NCBI RefSeq assembly: GCF_001563265.1
Contig: NZ_CP005083.1
Location: 313,001 to 377,000, forward strand
DNA: 64,000 nt
Direction of reading: 5' to 3'
From: Sphingobium sp. TKS
GTDB taxonomy: Bacteria > Pseudomonadota > Alphaproteobacteria > Sphingomonadales > Sphingomonadaceae
Shown here: in pieces, positions 16,923 through 26,620 of the stretch
Numbering within the stretch: the first letter of the stretch is position 1
How the letters are laid out: the number at the start of each line of letters is the position of its first letter
Translations under genes and position numbers: made by a program
The notes under the pieces: generated by a model
The model's input: only the letters and a program-made list of their open reading frames with translations
Told to the model about the DNA's origin: nothing
Database searches by the model: none

Positions 16923-17519
16923 CTCAAATGGAAGGTCGCCCCGCAGGACGCCTTTCTCAAGCAGTGGGAACCGGCCAAGGACGCCTGGGCGCGCGGCCAG
17001 AAGGTCGTTCGCCTTATCGGCTACGACGCATCGCCGGCTGACACGCGGCGCTATACCCATGCCTCGACCATCACGAGCGATCTTTTCGAATGCCGCTACC
17101 CACTGCGCGAATGGGGCTGGGATCGCGCGGCCTGCATCGCCCGGATCGAAGCCGCTCAGCTTCCCGTCCCGCCAAAATCGAGCTGCTTCATCTGCGGGGC
17201 GATGAAGCCGGACGAAGTTCGCGCCCTTCCGTCCTGGTGTCTGCGCCTCATCGTGCTGGTCGAGGCGAGAGCGGCCCCGCGTCTCAGGACCGTCGAAGGC
17301 CTGTGGCGCCGCTCGACGCGCACGCGGCCCGGGCGCATGACCGATTTCATCCGCGCCGAAGAGTTGCTGCCGGCCGCCGACATCGACGCGATCATCCACG
17401 ACGCGCCTGCCGACCTCATCCGGTTCCAGGATGTGGCGGCCCATGTCCCGCTCCCCGACCGTCCGGCCATGGCGGAGTGGCTCGAGCAGTTCAACGCCGG
17501 CCTGAAGGAGGCAGCATGA
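16923..17519 (+). pseudogene. PAPS-reductase-like PP-loop gene, 3' part
   Basis: 198 codons plus stop, open in the frame of the 5' part. It carries VVRLIGYDASPADTRRY, a Cys pair SSCFICG that probably binds metal or redox ligands, and the C-terminal helices DLIRFQDVAAHV. It has no start of its own near the junction. The stop overlaps the DUF3768 start (ATGA), so the intact gene and DUF3768 were one transcription unit. Confidence 0.85.
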
Positions 17520-17869
17520 CCATCTCCGTTACAGAACAGATCGCCCGTTTGAACGACCGTTGCCGCCAGGGTTTCGATCCGACCGCTCGCCTTGTCGTGA
17601 CCCGCGCCTGCCTCGCTCGTCTCGCAGGCGAAGAAGACGCGGTTCGTGAAATCATTGCCCAGGCTGAACTCCTCGCCGCCGTCCGCCGGTATGACTTTGG
17701 CCCCGGCGACGGCCCGGAACGAGACTTCGGCGCCTTCGATCTTCGGGGCGAACGCATCTTCTTCAAGATCGACTATTATGATCCCGCCCTCGAATTCGGA
17801 TCGGAAGATCCAGCGGACGCATCGCTCACGCGGCGCGTGCTCACGATCATGCTCGCCGAGGATTATTGA
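17516..17869 (+). CDS. DUF3768 family protein
   Basis: 117 residues. RGERIFFKIDYYDPALEFGSEDPADASLTRRVLTIMLAEDY is the typical DUF3768 ending, and the start ARLNDRCRQGFD is also typical. These small proteins are frequent on alphaproteobacterial conjugative elements; no biochemical role is known to me. It is coupled to the PP-loop gene by a 4-bp overlap, so the upstream 9.2-kb insertion may also cut its transcription. Confidence 0.8.
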   Translation: MTISVTEQIARLNDRCRQGFDPTARLVVTRACLARLAGEEDAVREIIAQAELLAAVRRYDFGPGDGPERDFGAFDLRGERIFFKIDYYDPALEFGSEDPADASLTRRVLTIMLAEDY

Positions 17870-17953
17870 GGGCTTCGATCGCGCCCTTCGGCGGTCCGGG
17901 AAAAGGGGAGGGGGACTGCAGGCGGAGAATTTCCACTTGTCGAGGAGCCCCAG

Positions 17954-18692
17954 ATGTCCCTTCCCGCCACGATCAACAGCCAGGTCGATCCTGCCGCCGT
18001 CACCAGAGTCACCCGCCTCTTCAATAACACGCTCGGCGATATTCTCTCCGAGCTTATCCAGAACGCACGCCGGGCGGGTGCGAGCGCGGTCGACCTCAAG
18101 GTCATCGACGCCGATGGGACTGCGTTTCTCGCCATTGCCGACGATGGCGCCGGGATCGAGGATCCATCGGTCATTCTCGCCCTCGGTCGGTCGGGTTGGG
18201 GTGACGAGATCGCGCGGCGGGAGGATCCTGCCGGCATGGGCGTGTTCAGCCTTGCCGGTCGCGATGTCGAGATTCGCTCCTGCCCGCGCTCGACTGGCGA
18301 GGGCTGGTCGATCCGCATCGCTTCAGGCGATTGGGAGTCCGGCGCGCCCATCGCCGTTGCGCCCTGCACCCACCCGTTCGGAACCGAGATCCGGGTGCCG
18401 ATTGACGCGCAATGGCTCAAGTCACTCGAGACTATTGCACAAAGCGCCGCGCGTTATTGCCCGCTTCCGGTTCGGCTCGACGGCCAGGATCTACTCCGCG
18501 AGGACTGGCTGAAGGGCGCAGAGACGATCATCGAGCAGGACGGCGTCCGCATCGGCATCTATCGCAACTATCTTCACCGGCATTTCAGCCCGAGCATCAA
18601 CTTCCATGGCGTGACTGTCGCGTCGCTCCTTCCAACGGTCGCGGAAAAGGATCGCCACTGGGCGGCCAAGATCGACATCGTCGATGCTCCGG
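17954..18692 (+). pseudogene. GHKL (HSP90-like) ATPase, truncated by IS21
   Basis: 246 codons remain. Motifs of the Bergerat ATP-binding fold are clear: ELIQNARRAGAS (N box), IADDGAGIED (G1) and GMGVFSLAGRD (G2). The gene has a good ribosome site (GAGGAG). The frame is cut at 18692 by the left end of the IS; the downstream side of the IS is not the rest of this gene. The ORF reads a few codons into the IS before stopping at 18748. Confidence 0.85.
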
Positions 18693-18858
18693 TGTCAATC
18701 GGCGTTCAATCGGGCCCCCCTATCGGCGCGCAAAAGGGACCCCGTTAGCGTTGCATAGATCGATCGATGTTGGGCGCGGGTTTCGCGCTGCTGGCGGCGT
18801 AGGGAGGGCGTAGCCCGACCGGAGGCGTCAGCAGCGCGAAGGCGTTTTTCTGATTGGG

Positions 18859-19587
18859 TCAGCTGCGGTTTTTGAAGCGCCAGCTGTCGTTGCCGGTCTC
18901 GACGATGTCGCAATGGTGGGTGATGCGGTCGAGCAGCGCGGTGGTCATCTTCGGGTCGCCGAACACGGTGGGCCACTCGCCGAAGGCGAGGTTGGTGGTG
19001 ATGATGACCGAGGTCTGCTCGTAGAGCTTGCTGATCAGGTGGAACAAGAGCTGCCCGCCGGATCGGGCGAACGGCAGATAACCCAGTTCATCGAGCACCA
19101 CGAGATCAAGCCGGCTGAGCTGGGCGGCGATGGATCCGGCTTTGCCGATGCGCGCCTCTTCCTCGAGCCGGGTGACGAGATCGACCGTGTTGAAGTAGCG
19201 CCCACGGGCACCGGCACGCACGACGCTGGCGGTGACTGCGGTGGCCAGATGGGTCTTGCCCGTCCCTGTGCCGCCGATGAGCACGATGTTGCGGCGACCG
19301 GGCAGGAACGAACCTGCGTGCAGGGAACGCACCAGCCCTTCGTTGATAGGGGTGCCCTCGAACACGAAGGCATCGAGGTCCTTGATTACAGGCAGCTTGG
19401 CCGCGGTCATGCGATAGCGGATCGAGGCGGCATGACGATGCGCCGCTTCTGCCCGCAGCAGGTCGGTCAGGATCTCGTTGGTCGTGCGCTTGCGCTGCAA
19501 CCCGGTGGTGACCGCCTCGTCGAAGGCCCCTGCCATGCCCTTGAGCCCGAGCGCTCGCATCGCCTCGATCATCTCATGCCGTTGCAT
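18859..19587 (-). CDS. istB: IS21-family helper ATPase IstB (IS 1)
   Basis: About 242 residues of the AAA+ DnaC/IstB family. Walker [11 protein letters not shown], Walker [11 protein letters not shown], sensor [13 protein letters not shown]. IstB activates the IstA transposase and helps choose target DNA. I start at ATG 19587, which overlaps the end of istA by 14 bp; earlier in-frame starts exist. Confidence 0.92.
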   Translation of the reverse strand: MQRHEMIEAMRALGLKGMAGAFDEAVTTGLQRKRTTNEILTDLLRAEAAHRHAASIRYRMTAAKLPVIKDLDAFVFEGTPINEGLVRSLHAGSFLPGRRNIVLIGGTGTGKTHLATAVTASVVRAGARGRYFNTVDLVTRLEEEARIGKAGSIAAQLSRLDLVVLDELGYLPFARSGGQLLFHLISKLYEQTSVIITTNLAFGEWPTVFGDPKMTTALLDRITHHCDIVETGNDSWRFKNRS

Positions 19588-21088
19588 GGAGGCCTCGCAC
19601 TGTGTCATAGCGCGCACAGTCCGCAACCGGCGGGTGGCTGAGCTTGAGATCAACGACCACGTCCAAAGGGCGCTCGGATGGCGGGTCCCGGTATCGGGCC
19701 AGGATGTTGAGGATCACCTCGTCGCTGACGGCCCCGTTATCGAGCGCCTCCCGGATCGCGGCCTCGACCGCTTCCAGACCATCGGTCATTACGGCTGCCA
19801 GCACGCGCACAAAGCGGCGGTCGGCTTCATCACCGCCGCCCAGCTTGCGCCGCAACCGCGTTAGTGCCGGTGGCAGGTCCCACCCCTGGAAGGGCGCGCC
19901 GTTCCGCAAAGCGCCGGGCTTGTTCGCCAGAACGGGCAGGTAATGCCAGGGATCATAGATCGTCCGGTCACGGCCGAAGTGCCGGGCATGTTCGGCGATG
20001 ACCTCGTCGCCGAGGCGCACGACAATGCGGTCGGCATAGGCGCGGACCTGGACGGCCCGCCGCGCAGCCTTGGCCATGACCGAGTAGCGGTTGCGGTCGA
20101 AGCTGATCAGGCACGTGCCGGTCACGGCATGGGCGGTCTCGTGGAAGCCGTCGAAGGGCGCCAGCATCGGCTGCAGGGCTGGCCGTTCGAGAGCCAGCGC
20201 CTCGGCAACGGTCAGCTCCTTCTGCTCGGGATGCGCGTGCGTTGCGGCCCAGCGCAGGCACTCGGCCTCCAGCCACCCGTTGAGCTCCTCGATGCTGGCA
20301 AAGCGCAGGCGAGGCTGGAAGAACCGGCCCCGGATCGTCTGGACTTGGTGTTCGACCTGACCCTTCTCCCATCCCGCCGCCGGCGAGCAAGCGGTCGGCT
20401 CGACCATGTAATGATCGGCCATGACCAGAAAGCGGCGGTTGAACACGCGCTCCTTGCCGACGAACACGGTGGTGACCGCGGTCTTCATGTTATCGTAGAT
20501 GCCGCGCAGGGGAACGCCGCCAAAAAAGGCAAAGCCCCGGGCATGGGCGTCGAACACCATCTCCTGCGTCTCGCGCGGATAGGCCCGGACGTAGACAGCC
20601 CGCGACGCACACAGCCGCATCTGCGCCACCTTCACTCGCATCGGCTTGCCCGCGATCTCCACATCCTCGTGGCTCCAGTCGAACTGGTAGGCCTCGCCGG
20701 GCTTGAACATGAGCGGGATGAACGCGGGCGCCCCATCACCCGCATCCTTGCGCCTCGCTTCCGTCCAGCGCCGGGCGTAGCGCCGGACCGCGTCGTAGGA
20801 TCCCTCGAACCCCTCACGGCACAGCAGATCATGGATCCGGGTCATGCGCAGCCGATCACGCCGGTGCCGGACCTCGTTCTCCGCCAGCAGCGTATCAAGC
20901 CGCTCCTGGAACGGACCAAGCCGGGGCAGCGGCTGAACCGTGCGGCGATAATCGAACGCGCCTTCCGGCGCCCGGATCGCCTTGCGCACTACCTTGCGAG
21001 ACAGCCGCAGATCCCGCGCAATCGCCTTGATCGCCTTCCCGCTCGCGTGCTCCCGCCGAATCCGAACAACCGTCTCCACCACCAACAT
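19574..21088 (-). CDS. istA: IS21-family transposase IstA (IS 1)
   Basis: 504 residues. N-terminal helix-turn-helix ([19 protein letters not shown]) and a DDE catalytic core: Asp in YQFDWSHE, Asp in [10 protein letters not shown], Glu in [11 protein letters not shown]. The C-terminal beta domain is present. Full length, apparently intact. Confidence 0.93.
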   Translation of the reverse strand: MLVVETVVRIRREHASGKAIKAIARDLRLSRKVVRKAIRAPEGAFDYRRTVQPLPRLGPFQERLDTLLAENEVRHRRDRLRMTRIHDLLCREGFEGSYDAVRRYARRWTEARRKDAGDGAPAFIPLMFKPGEAYQFDWSHEDVEIAGKPMRVKVAQMRLCASRAVYVRAYPRETQEMVFDAHARGFAFFGGVPLRGIYDNMKTAVTTVFVGKERVFNRRFLVMADHYMVEPTACSPAAGWEKGQVEHQVQTIRGRFFQPRLRFASIEELNGWLEAECLRWAATHAHPEQKELTVAEALALERPALQPMLAPFDGFHETAHAVTGTCLISFDRNRYSVMAKAARRAVQVRAYADRIVVRLGDEVIAEHARHFGRDRTIYDPWHYLPVLANKPGALRNGAPFQGWDLPPALTRLRRKLGGGDEADRRFVRVLAAVMTDGLEAVEAAIREALDNGAVSDEVILNILARYRDPPSERPLDVVVDLKLSHPPVADCARYDTVRGLHATA

Positions 21089-21200
21089 CCCGATCTCACC
21101 ACCTGGAAAACCAGGCAGTCAACTACACCACCAGAATGAGGGGTCCCATTTAGACGCCGATCACCCCGCTAACGGGGTCCCTTTTGCACGCCGGTCCACA

Positions 21201-21830
21201 GGCACAAGCGAAATCGCGCCCATTTTGAACGACCTTTCCAAAGCTCACCCAGACCTGACAATCGATCTTGGCGTGAACGATCGTCTTGTCGATCTCGTGG
21301 AGGAAGGATGGGATCTCGCCATACGTATCGGACGACTACAGGACTCGCCCATGATTGCGCGCCGTCTCGCGCCTTGTCACATGGCGGTCTGCGCATCGCC
21401 GGCATATCTCAGAAAACACGGACGCCCCAAGACGGTAATCGATCTCGGCGATCATCGCTGCCTTGGCTACACCCTGTCCCACGCTGTCGGACCCAGTTCG
21501 TGGAGTTTTGGAAGCAACGGCGATATCAAGGTGCCTGTCTCGGGGCCGCTTCGCGCCGGCAACGGCGACGCACTTGTCGCAGCGGCCATTGCCGGTATGG
21601 GGATCGTCTACCAGCCCACATTCATCGTTGCCGATGCCGTTGCAGATGGTCGGCTCGAAATTCTCGAACTCGACCATCCTCCGTTCGATCTCGGCAACAT
21701 CTACGCAGTGTACCCTCCGAACGAGCATCTCCCCGCGAAGGTGCGCGTCTTCATTGATTTCCTTATCAAGCGTTTTGCTGGCACCCCACCGTGGCAGCGA
21801 CGCATCGATCAGACAACCGACAGGAACTGA
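21201..21830 (+). pseudogene. LysR-type regulator, C-terminal part (N-terminus lost at the IS21 junction)
   Basis: 209 codons of a LysR effector-binding domain (VEEGWDLAIRIGRLQDS, AICASPAYL-like VCASPAYLRKHG, AIAGMGIVYQPTFIV). Roughly the first 95 residues with the DNA-binding helix-turn-helix are missing; the frame begins exactly at the IS end. It cannot act as a normal regulator. It probably once controlled the DoxX/dioxygenase genes or a neighbouring gene. Confidence 0.85.
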
Positions 21831-22046
21831 TCGCTCGCTTCGGTTCACACTGGCGGTGTGATAACGCCGCACATTTTTGCAGATTATCGCGAGGTGGGAA
21901 GCAGATTACCTGTCACGGCATCGGCGGAGACGGCTCCGCCCGCCGCTAAGAGCTAGCCGAGCAAATCCAGTTCGGAACTCCACGGCGACAGACATCGCAA
22001 CCGACGGCAATGCCTTTGTCATCGGTCGCGTCGATGGAGCGATGCT

Positions 22047-22475
22047 ATGAAAGTCCACACCGGAATGATCGGTGCCACGGTGCTGCGTGCCGCCCTTGGC
22101 GGCCTCTTCCTCGCACATGCAGGCATGAAGATCTTCGTGTTCACGCCGGCCGGAACGGCGCAATTCTTCGAGTCGGTCGGCGTACCAGGGTTCATCGCTT
22201 ATCTGGTGATGACAGCGGAAACGCTTGGCGGAATTGCACTGCTCCTCGGCATCTATCCGCGCATCGTGGCGCTGGGCCTTATCCCAATCCTGCTCGGCGC
22301 GATTGCAACGGTGCATGCCGGCGCCGGCTTCTTCTTCAACAATCCCAATGGGGGTTGGGAATTTCCTGCCTTCTGGGCGCTCACCCTCATAGTCCAGGCT
22401 CTGATCGGCGATGGGCTCTACGCATTGAAGCCGACACCGCTTCCTGGGACCGTTATCAACCCTGCGATCACCTGA
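22047..22475 (+). CDS. DoxX-family membrane protein
   Basis: 142 residues with four hydrophobic segments (about 8-25, 48-66, 74-94, 105-125). It opens with the typical LRAALGGLFLAHAGMKIFVF and has MTAETLGGIALLLGIYPRIVALGL. DoxX proteins are small inner-membrane proteins linked to oxidoreductase or thiol-stress functions; the exact role is unknown. It lies between a LysR remnant and a dioxygenase remnant, an arrangement common in Proteobacteria. It appears intact. Confidence 0.85.
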   Translation: MKVHTGMIGATVLRAALGGLFLAHAGMKIFVFTPAGTAQFFESVGVPGFIAYLVMTAETLGGIALLLGIYPRIVALGLIPILLGAIATVHAGAGFFFNNPNGGWEFPAFWALTLIVQALIGDGLYALKPTPLPGTVINPAIT

Positions 22476-22540
22476 AGCTGCTCTCCGCCCGCAGCCCGTA
22501 ATGCCATCCCCGTATAAACTCTCTTCTGGCGGTTCAATCG

Positions 22541-22861
22541 ATGCTCCCAAGCATATTCATTAGCCACGGTGCTCCAAGCCTTGCGCTTGGCGACAGTCCG
22601 GCGCGGTCGTTCCTCGAATCTCTGCCCGCGCTTCTCCCCTTTCGACCGACCGCGATCCTGATCATATCGGCGCACTGGGAAGAGAGTGTTGTGACCCTCA
22701 ACGGCCTCGACCGACACACTACAATTCATGATTTCGGTGGCTTTCCTGACGCACTTTACGAGATGCGTTACCCGGCTCCGGGATCTGCCCATCTGGTCGA
22801 GCGCGTACGCTCCCTTCTGCACGAACAAAGCATACCGAGTGCGGCAAACGAGTTTCGCGGC
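22541..22861 (+). pseudogene. Class III extradiol dioxygenase (YgiD/4,5-DOPA dioxygenase-like), truncated by IS21
   Basis: About 107 codons of a roughly 260-residue family. Metal-site His residues are visible in IFISHGAPSLAL and ILIISAHWEES, followed by HDFGGFPDALYEMRYPAPG, a YgiD signature. The frame leaves the family pattern after EFRG at about 22860, where the second IS begins. The C-terminal half is gone, so it is inactive. Confidence 0.85.
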
Positions 22862-23120
22862 TGTAGCGCGACGATTACGGAGTCCGGTCGGCGTCAATTT
22901 TGATGGCCGATAGGTGGCCGCGCCGGTTGGTGAATTCTGGCTACCATTTGCTGTTGCGAGGAGCAACCGTCGAGCGACAATTACGACGCTGGGTAATTGT
23001 CGCTGGCGCTGGCCGGAAGCGAGGGTTTGAAGCGCATGGGATGGTTGGCATGTAATTGCCGCTGGCGACAATTACCCGTTGCCTCAGCAAGGGTGCTCCC
23101 GAGCGCGAAGCCAGCGACAA

Positions 23121-23930
23121 TTATGATGGCCGGTCCGGGGCGCCATTGGGCGGGTCGTAATCGCCGGCGTTGATGCGGGCGACGGCGGAACGCTTGCGGT
23201 AGCTTTCGCCGTTCATCTCGATGATGGTCGAGTGGTGCACGAGGCGGTCGATCGCGGCGACAGCCATGGCGGGATCAGGGAAGACGTTGTCCCATGCCGA
23301 AAATGGCTGGTTGGCGGTAATGGCGAGCGAGTGGCGTTCGTAGCGGTGGGCGATGAGCTCGAACAAGGCGCTGGTTTCGACCTGGTCCTTGCGGACGTAG
23401 GACAGATCGTCGAGCACGATGAGATCGAACTTGTCGAGCTTGTCGAGCATGGCGGGCAAGCTGAGGTCGCGGCGCGCGGACTGGAGCTTCTGGACCATGT
23501 CGGTGGTGGAGCAGAACAGGACGCGCCGCCCCGTGTCGATGAGGGCATGGCCAATGGCGGCAACTGCGTGCGTCTTGCCGGTCCCGCTCTGGCCGAACAG
23601 CAGCAGGTTGCCGCCGTTCTCGATCCAGTCGTCACCGGCGGCGAGGGACAAGAGGTGCGGTTTGCGGATGCCGGGGGCGGCGTCGAAATCGAAGGTGGCG
23701 AAGGTCTTGCCTGCGGGCAAGCCGGACTGGTCGCGATGGCGCTGGATGCGCCGGGAGGAGCGATCAGCCATCTCGATCTCGAGAAGCGAGGCCAGCAGGT
23801 TGGCGGCCGGCCAGCCATCGCGATCGGCGGTGTCGGTGAGGTGCTTCCAGTTGCGGTTGATGCTCGGCAGGCGCAAGGCCTTGAGCAGGGTAGGCAGTAC
23901 GGCGGCGGCCTGATCCTTGGTGCGGGTCAT
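23121..23930 (-). CDS. istB: IS21-family helper ATPase IstB (IS 2)
   Basis: 269 residues. Walker A FGQSGTGKTHA, Walker B LIVLDDLSYV, and SLAITANQPFSAWDNVF. It overlaps istA by 1 bp (TGATG), standard coupling for IS21. Only distantly related to the IstB of IS 1. Confidence 0.92.
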   Translation of the reverse strand: MTRTKDQAAAVLPTLLKALRLPSINRNWKHLTDTADRDGWPAANLLASLLEIEMADRSSRRIQRHRDQSGLPAGKTFATFDFDAAPGIRKPHLLSLAAGDDWIENGGNLLLFGQSGTGKTHAVAAIGHALIDTGRRVLFCSTTDMVQKLQSARRDLSLPAMLDKLDKFDLIVLDDLSYVRKDQVETSALFELIAHRYERHSLAITANQPFSAWDNVFPDPAMAVAAIDRLVHHSTIIEMNGESYRKRSAVARINAGDYDPPNGAPDRPS

Positions 23931-25435
23931 CAGTGCACCTCCCCGCTGGCGATCAGGCTGTTGTAGCTGTGCAGATCGGGTGGCGGGATAGCGACATCGC
24001 GCTGCGATCTTGCGGTTGGCAGGAACTCGTCCCTGAGCGCATCGACATCGGGCAAGCGCCCGCTGTCGAGAGCCTCATCGATCCGCCGGGCCAGCACGTC
24101 GACACAGTCGCCCCTGGCGGCGATATCGAGCAGCGCGACGGCATCGCGGCAGGCCTGCCGTCCATCGAGTTGGGCATCGAAGGCTTGCCAGGCCCGCCGG
24201 TAGGCGTGATCGGGGAAGAGGGCTTCGCGGTAGACGAGGTTGCGCAGTGCACCGGGCTTGCGGCGCAGGTTACCGATCATGTGCCGGAAATCGATGCTAT
24301 GCCCCCGGTGGGGATGACTGATCCGCACACGCGGCGTGGACATTACCCTGTCTGGACCGAGGAAGAGCTCGATGCGATCGTCAAAGAGATGCGCGTTGAG
24401 GCGCCGTCCGACGAGGCGGGAAGGCACCGAATAGGTAACCCGATCGATGGCGACGGTGCCGTTGCGGGTGACATCGACGGTGACCATGGCGAAATCGGTG
24501 GTTCGCCTTGCGGGCAGCGCCTTGAGTACCCTGCGTTCTGCATCGATGCGCGCAGCATGTCGCCGGTTCTGTCTGGCGACCTGCGCCTCAACGAACTCGC
24601 GCCAGGCCTCGATGCTAACGAAATCGCGGCTGCCCCGCCGGCGTAAGGCCTGATCGAGCCGTCGCTTGAGATGGGCATGGGGACCTTCGATCGATCCGTT
24701 CTCGTGCGCCTCGCCGCGGTTGTTGCGGGTAGCAAGCATGCCGTAATGACGACACAGCTCGTCATAGCTTCGGGTGAAATCCCGCTGCGCATCGGCGTTG
24801 AGGTTTTTGTAGGCGGCTGACAGGGAATCGCTGCGGTGTTCGGCCGGCGCACCGCCCAGCTTCCACAACGCATCCTGCAGGTGCTCCGAAAGGGCGGCAA
24901 AGCTCTCCCCGCCCAGCACGACAGCCGCATGCTCCCAGCCACTCGCCGCCAAGCGGAAGTGGTAGAGGCGATAGGCCAGGGTCTCGCCGGCAACAGTGAC
25001 CTTGAGACTGTCGCATACCGTGAAATCCGACAGGCCCTGCCGACCGGGCTCATGATGCTGCGGGAAGAAGATCTCCTTCTCGCCGCCGTGCAGTGCCCGC
25101 CAGCGGGCGATCCGGCGTTCCAGTGTTCGTCGTATCGCATCGGGAACAGCATCCTCGCCGAACTCGTCCTGGAGCGTCTCGAAGACCGTGACGGCAATGA
25201 TACCGTCGATCTGGAGCAACTCCTCTATACGTGGCCAGAATGGCTCGAGCGGATCGGCGCGGGTGCGCCAGTGGCGCTCCTTCTTCTTCTGGGACGGAAG
25301 CTGCGGATCGTTCTCGATCCGGCGTGCGCTGCGTTCGCTGATACCGGCCTTGGCAGCCGCGACGGCCTGGGTGTGTTGGCGACGATGGGTCATGAAGAGA
25401 AATACCTGCTGATCGGAAATGTGGTGGCCCGGCAT
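23930..25435 (-). CDS. istA: IS21-family transposase IstA (IS 2)
   Basis: About 501 residues from the ATG at 25435 (MPGHHISDQQVFLFM); the open frame extends 52 codons further upstream but that part looks non-coding. It has an N-terminal helix-turn-helix with SERSARRIEND, and a catalytic core with ENGSIEGPHAHLKRRLDQAL providing the conserved Glu. IS408/IS1162-like type. Appears full length. Confidence 0.88.
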   Translation of the reverse strand: MPGHHISDQQVFLFMTHRRQHTQAVAAAKAGISERSARRIENDPQLPSQKKKERHWRTRADPLEPFWPRIEELLQIDGIIAVTVFETLQDEFGEDAVPDAIRRTLERRIARWRALHGGEKEIFFPQHHEPGRQGLSDFTVCDSLKVTVAGETLAYRLYHFRLAASGWEHAAVVLGGESFAALSEHLQDALWKLGGAPAEHRSDSLSAAYKNLNADAQRDFTRSYDELCRHYGMLATRNNRGEAHENGSIEGPHAHLKRRLDQALRRRGSRDFVSIEAWREFVEAQVARQNRRHAARIDAERRVLKALPARRTTDFAMVTVDVTRNGTVAIDRVTYSVPSRLVGRRLNAHLFDDRIELFLGPDRVMSTPRVRISHPHRGHSIDFRHMIGNLRRKPGALRNLVYREALFPDHAYRRAWQAFDAQLDGRQACRDAVALLDIAARGDCVDVLARRIDEALDSGRLPDVDALRDEFLPTARSQRDVAIPPPDLHSYNSLIASGEVH

Positions 25436-25681
25436 CGCAAACCCATCGCTCGTTGTTCGATGAGTGTTCCGATACCACCGCCCGCCACAGCCCCGATCTG
25501 CCCCCCGAAAGAAGGGGAAAAAGATCGCCACCGGTTGTCTGGTCCGCTCTCCGGTCGGGGCTGCGCCCCTCCCTACGATCAGACCAGACAACCGATCCTA
25601 CCGGCCATCATAGTCGCCGCTCAACCGGCCATCGTAGTTGTCGCCGCGCAGGTACGGCAACACCCGGCATGGGCTACAATC

Positions 25682-25723
25682 TTGACATTTCCCCAGTACA
25701 ATGCATATGTTCATGCATATGCA
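25682..25723 (+). promoter_or_regulatory. vapBC promoter with palindromic operator
   Basis: TTGACA at 25682-25687 and TATGTT at 25706-25711 are spaced by 18 bp. A palindrome TGCATATG (25702-25709) / CATATGCA (25716-25723) covers the -10 region and runs into the ribosome site AAAGGAGG at 25723. This is where a VapB-VapC complex would bind to repress its own operon. Confidence 0.7.
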
Positions 25724-25735
25724 AAGGAGGTCGAT

Positions 25736-26002
25736 ATGGCCCGGAAAAAAGCAGTTTCCGTCCCTCCACGAGAAGCCAAACTGTTCCGGAACAACAAGAG
25801 TCAGGCTCTGCGCATCCCTGCCGATTTCGAACTTCCGGGTGACCGCGTGATGATCCATCGCGATGGCGACCGCCTCATTATCGAACCGGTACGCCGCAAG
25901 AATCTTCTGGAAGTCCTCGCATCCCTGCAGCCGCTCGGGCCCGATGATCAGTTTCCCGATGTCGAGGACACATTGCTCCCGATAAAGGCCATCGACCTGT
26001 GA
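25736..26002 (+). CDS. vapB: VapB-type antitoxin (SpoVT/AbrB fold)
   Basis: 88 residues. The swapped-hairpin DNA-binding half is visible as KLFRNNKSQALRIPADFELPGDRVMIHRDGDRLIIEP. The C-terminal tail (ASLQPLGPDDQFPDVEDTLLP) is of the kind that blocks the VapC active site. A strong AAAGGAGG precedes the ATG by 5 nt. It overlaps vapC by 4 bp. It should neutralise the toxin and repress the operon through the upstream palindrome. Confidence 0.9.
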   Translation: MARKKAVSVPPREAKLFRNNKSQALRIPADFELPGDRVMIHRDGDRLIIEPVRRKNLLEVLASLQPLGPDDQFPDVEDTLLPIKAIDL

Positions 26003-26412
26003 GCGGGCTCTATATGCTCGACACCAATACCGTCTCCGAGCTTGCCCGCAATCCGCAAGGATCGGTTGCCGCACGCATCGCCGAAGTGGGCCCGGATGCG
26101 ATCTGTGTCAGCATCATCACCGCGGCGGAACTCCGCTACGGCTGCGCCAGAGCGGGTTCGCCGCGGCTGCTGGCGCAGATCGAGGCCATTCTGGACAGCC
26201 TCCAGATCCTTGCCCTCGATGTCCCCGCCGACACTGAATATGCCGGTATTCGCGCAGAGCTGGAAGCAGCCGGCAAGCCTATCGGGCCAAATGACTGGTT
26301 CATCGCTGCCCATGCCTATGCCCTGGAAGCGGTGCTGGTGACCGCGAATATCACAGACTTCTCGCGGATACGCGCACTCAAAGTCGAGAACTGGATCGCC
26401 GACCTTCATTGA
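25999..26412 (+). CDS. vapC: VapC-type PIN-domain ribonuclease toxin
   Basis: 137 residues from a GTG in the GTGA overlap. PIN-domain acids are all present: Asp in YMLDTNTVSEL, Glu in SIITAAELRYG, Asp in GPNDWFIAAHA, and the last acid in TANITDFSRI. VapC toxins cleave RNA, often initiator tRNA. An intact pair, likely stabilising the mobile region next to two IS elements. Confidence 0.92.
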   Translation: MSGLYMLDTNTVSELARNPQGSVAARIAEVGPDAICVSIITAAELRYGCARAGSPRLLAQIEAILDSLQILALDVPADTEYAGIRAELEAAGKPIGPNDWFIAAHAYALEAVLVTANITDFSRIRALKVENWIADLH

Positions 26413-26620
26413 CCGGATGCCGGGCAATCACCGCATGGCTTTCGTCTAGCGCATCGGCTCGCTCCAGCGGCGGGCCGCCGCCACACGCTTCGCGATCGAC
26501 CCTAACCCTTGAGATGACCTTCAGCTCCATAGCGGATCGGGGGGCCTTTGCCGTCCATTGACCTCATGGCCGGAGAGAGGAGGGGGGTGTGCCTTTGTGT
26601 TCACGCAACAGGAGAAGGCC

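Larger units (their letters stand above)
18693..21200. mobile_element. IS21-family insertion sequence 1
   Basis: Complete istA/istB pair on the minus strand. Ends match TGTCAATCGGCGTTCAATCGG on the left and TGTGGACCGGCGTGCAAAAG on the right (minus strand), sharing CGGCGT, CAA and GGG-CCC blocks. Further internal copies of the GGGaCCCC block lie at both ends, the multiple terminal repeats typical of IS21. No target duplication: flanks are CTCCGG and GGCACA, and the broken genes on the two sides are unrelated. Size 2,508 bp is normal. Confidence 0.85.
22862..25678. mobile_element. IS21-family insertion sequence 2 (different from IS 1)
   Basis: istA/istB pair on the minus strand. Both ends contain CGGCG(T/A)CAA...GATGGCCG about 30 bp inside TGTAGC. 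Subterminal repeats of GCGACAATTA lie at 22970-23125. The left end cuts the dioxygenase gene. The exact terminal base is uncertain by several bp because the two ends differ in spacing. No matching target duplication was found. The extra copy of GGCCATCRTAG at 25600-25635 is part of the repeated transposase-binding sites. Confidence 0.72.

Noticed and set aside
19943..21139. 398-codon plus-strand frame opposite istA
   Set aside because: Antisense shadow of an intact transposase gene; no motifs.
18687..21206. Target-site duplication for IS 1
   Set aside because: Flanks CTCCGG and GGCACA share no 4-8 bp repeat, and the broken genes differ on each side.
25682..25702. TTGACA with TACAAT nine bases later as the vapBC promoter
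   Set aside because: The spacer is far too short; TATGTT at 18 bp spacing is the better -10.
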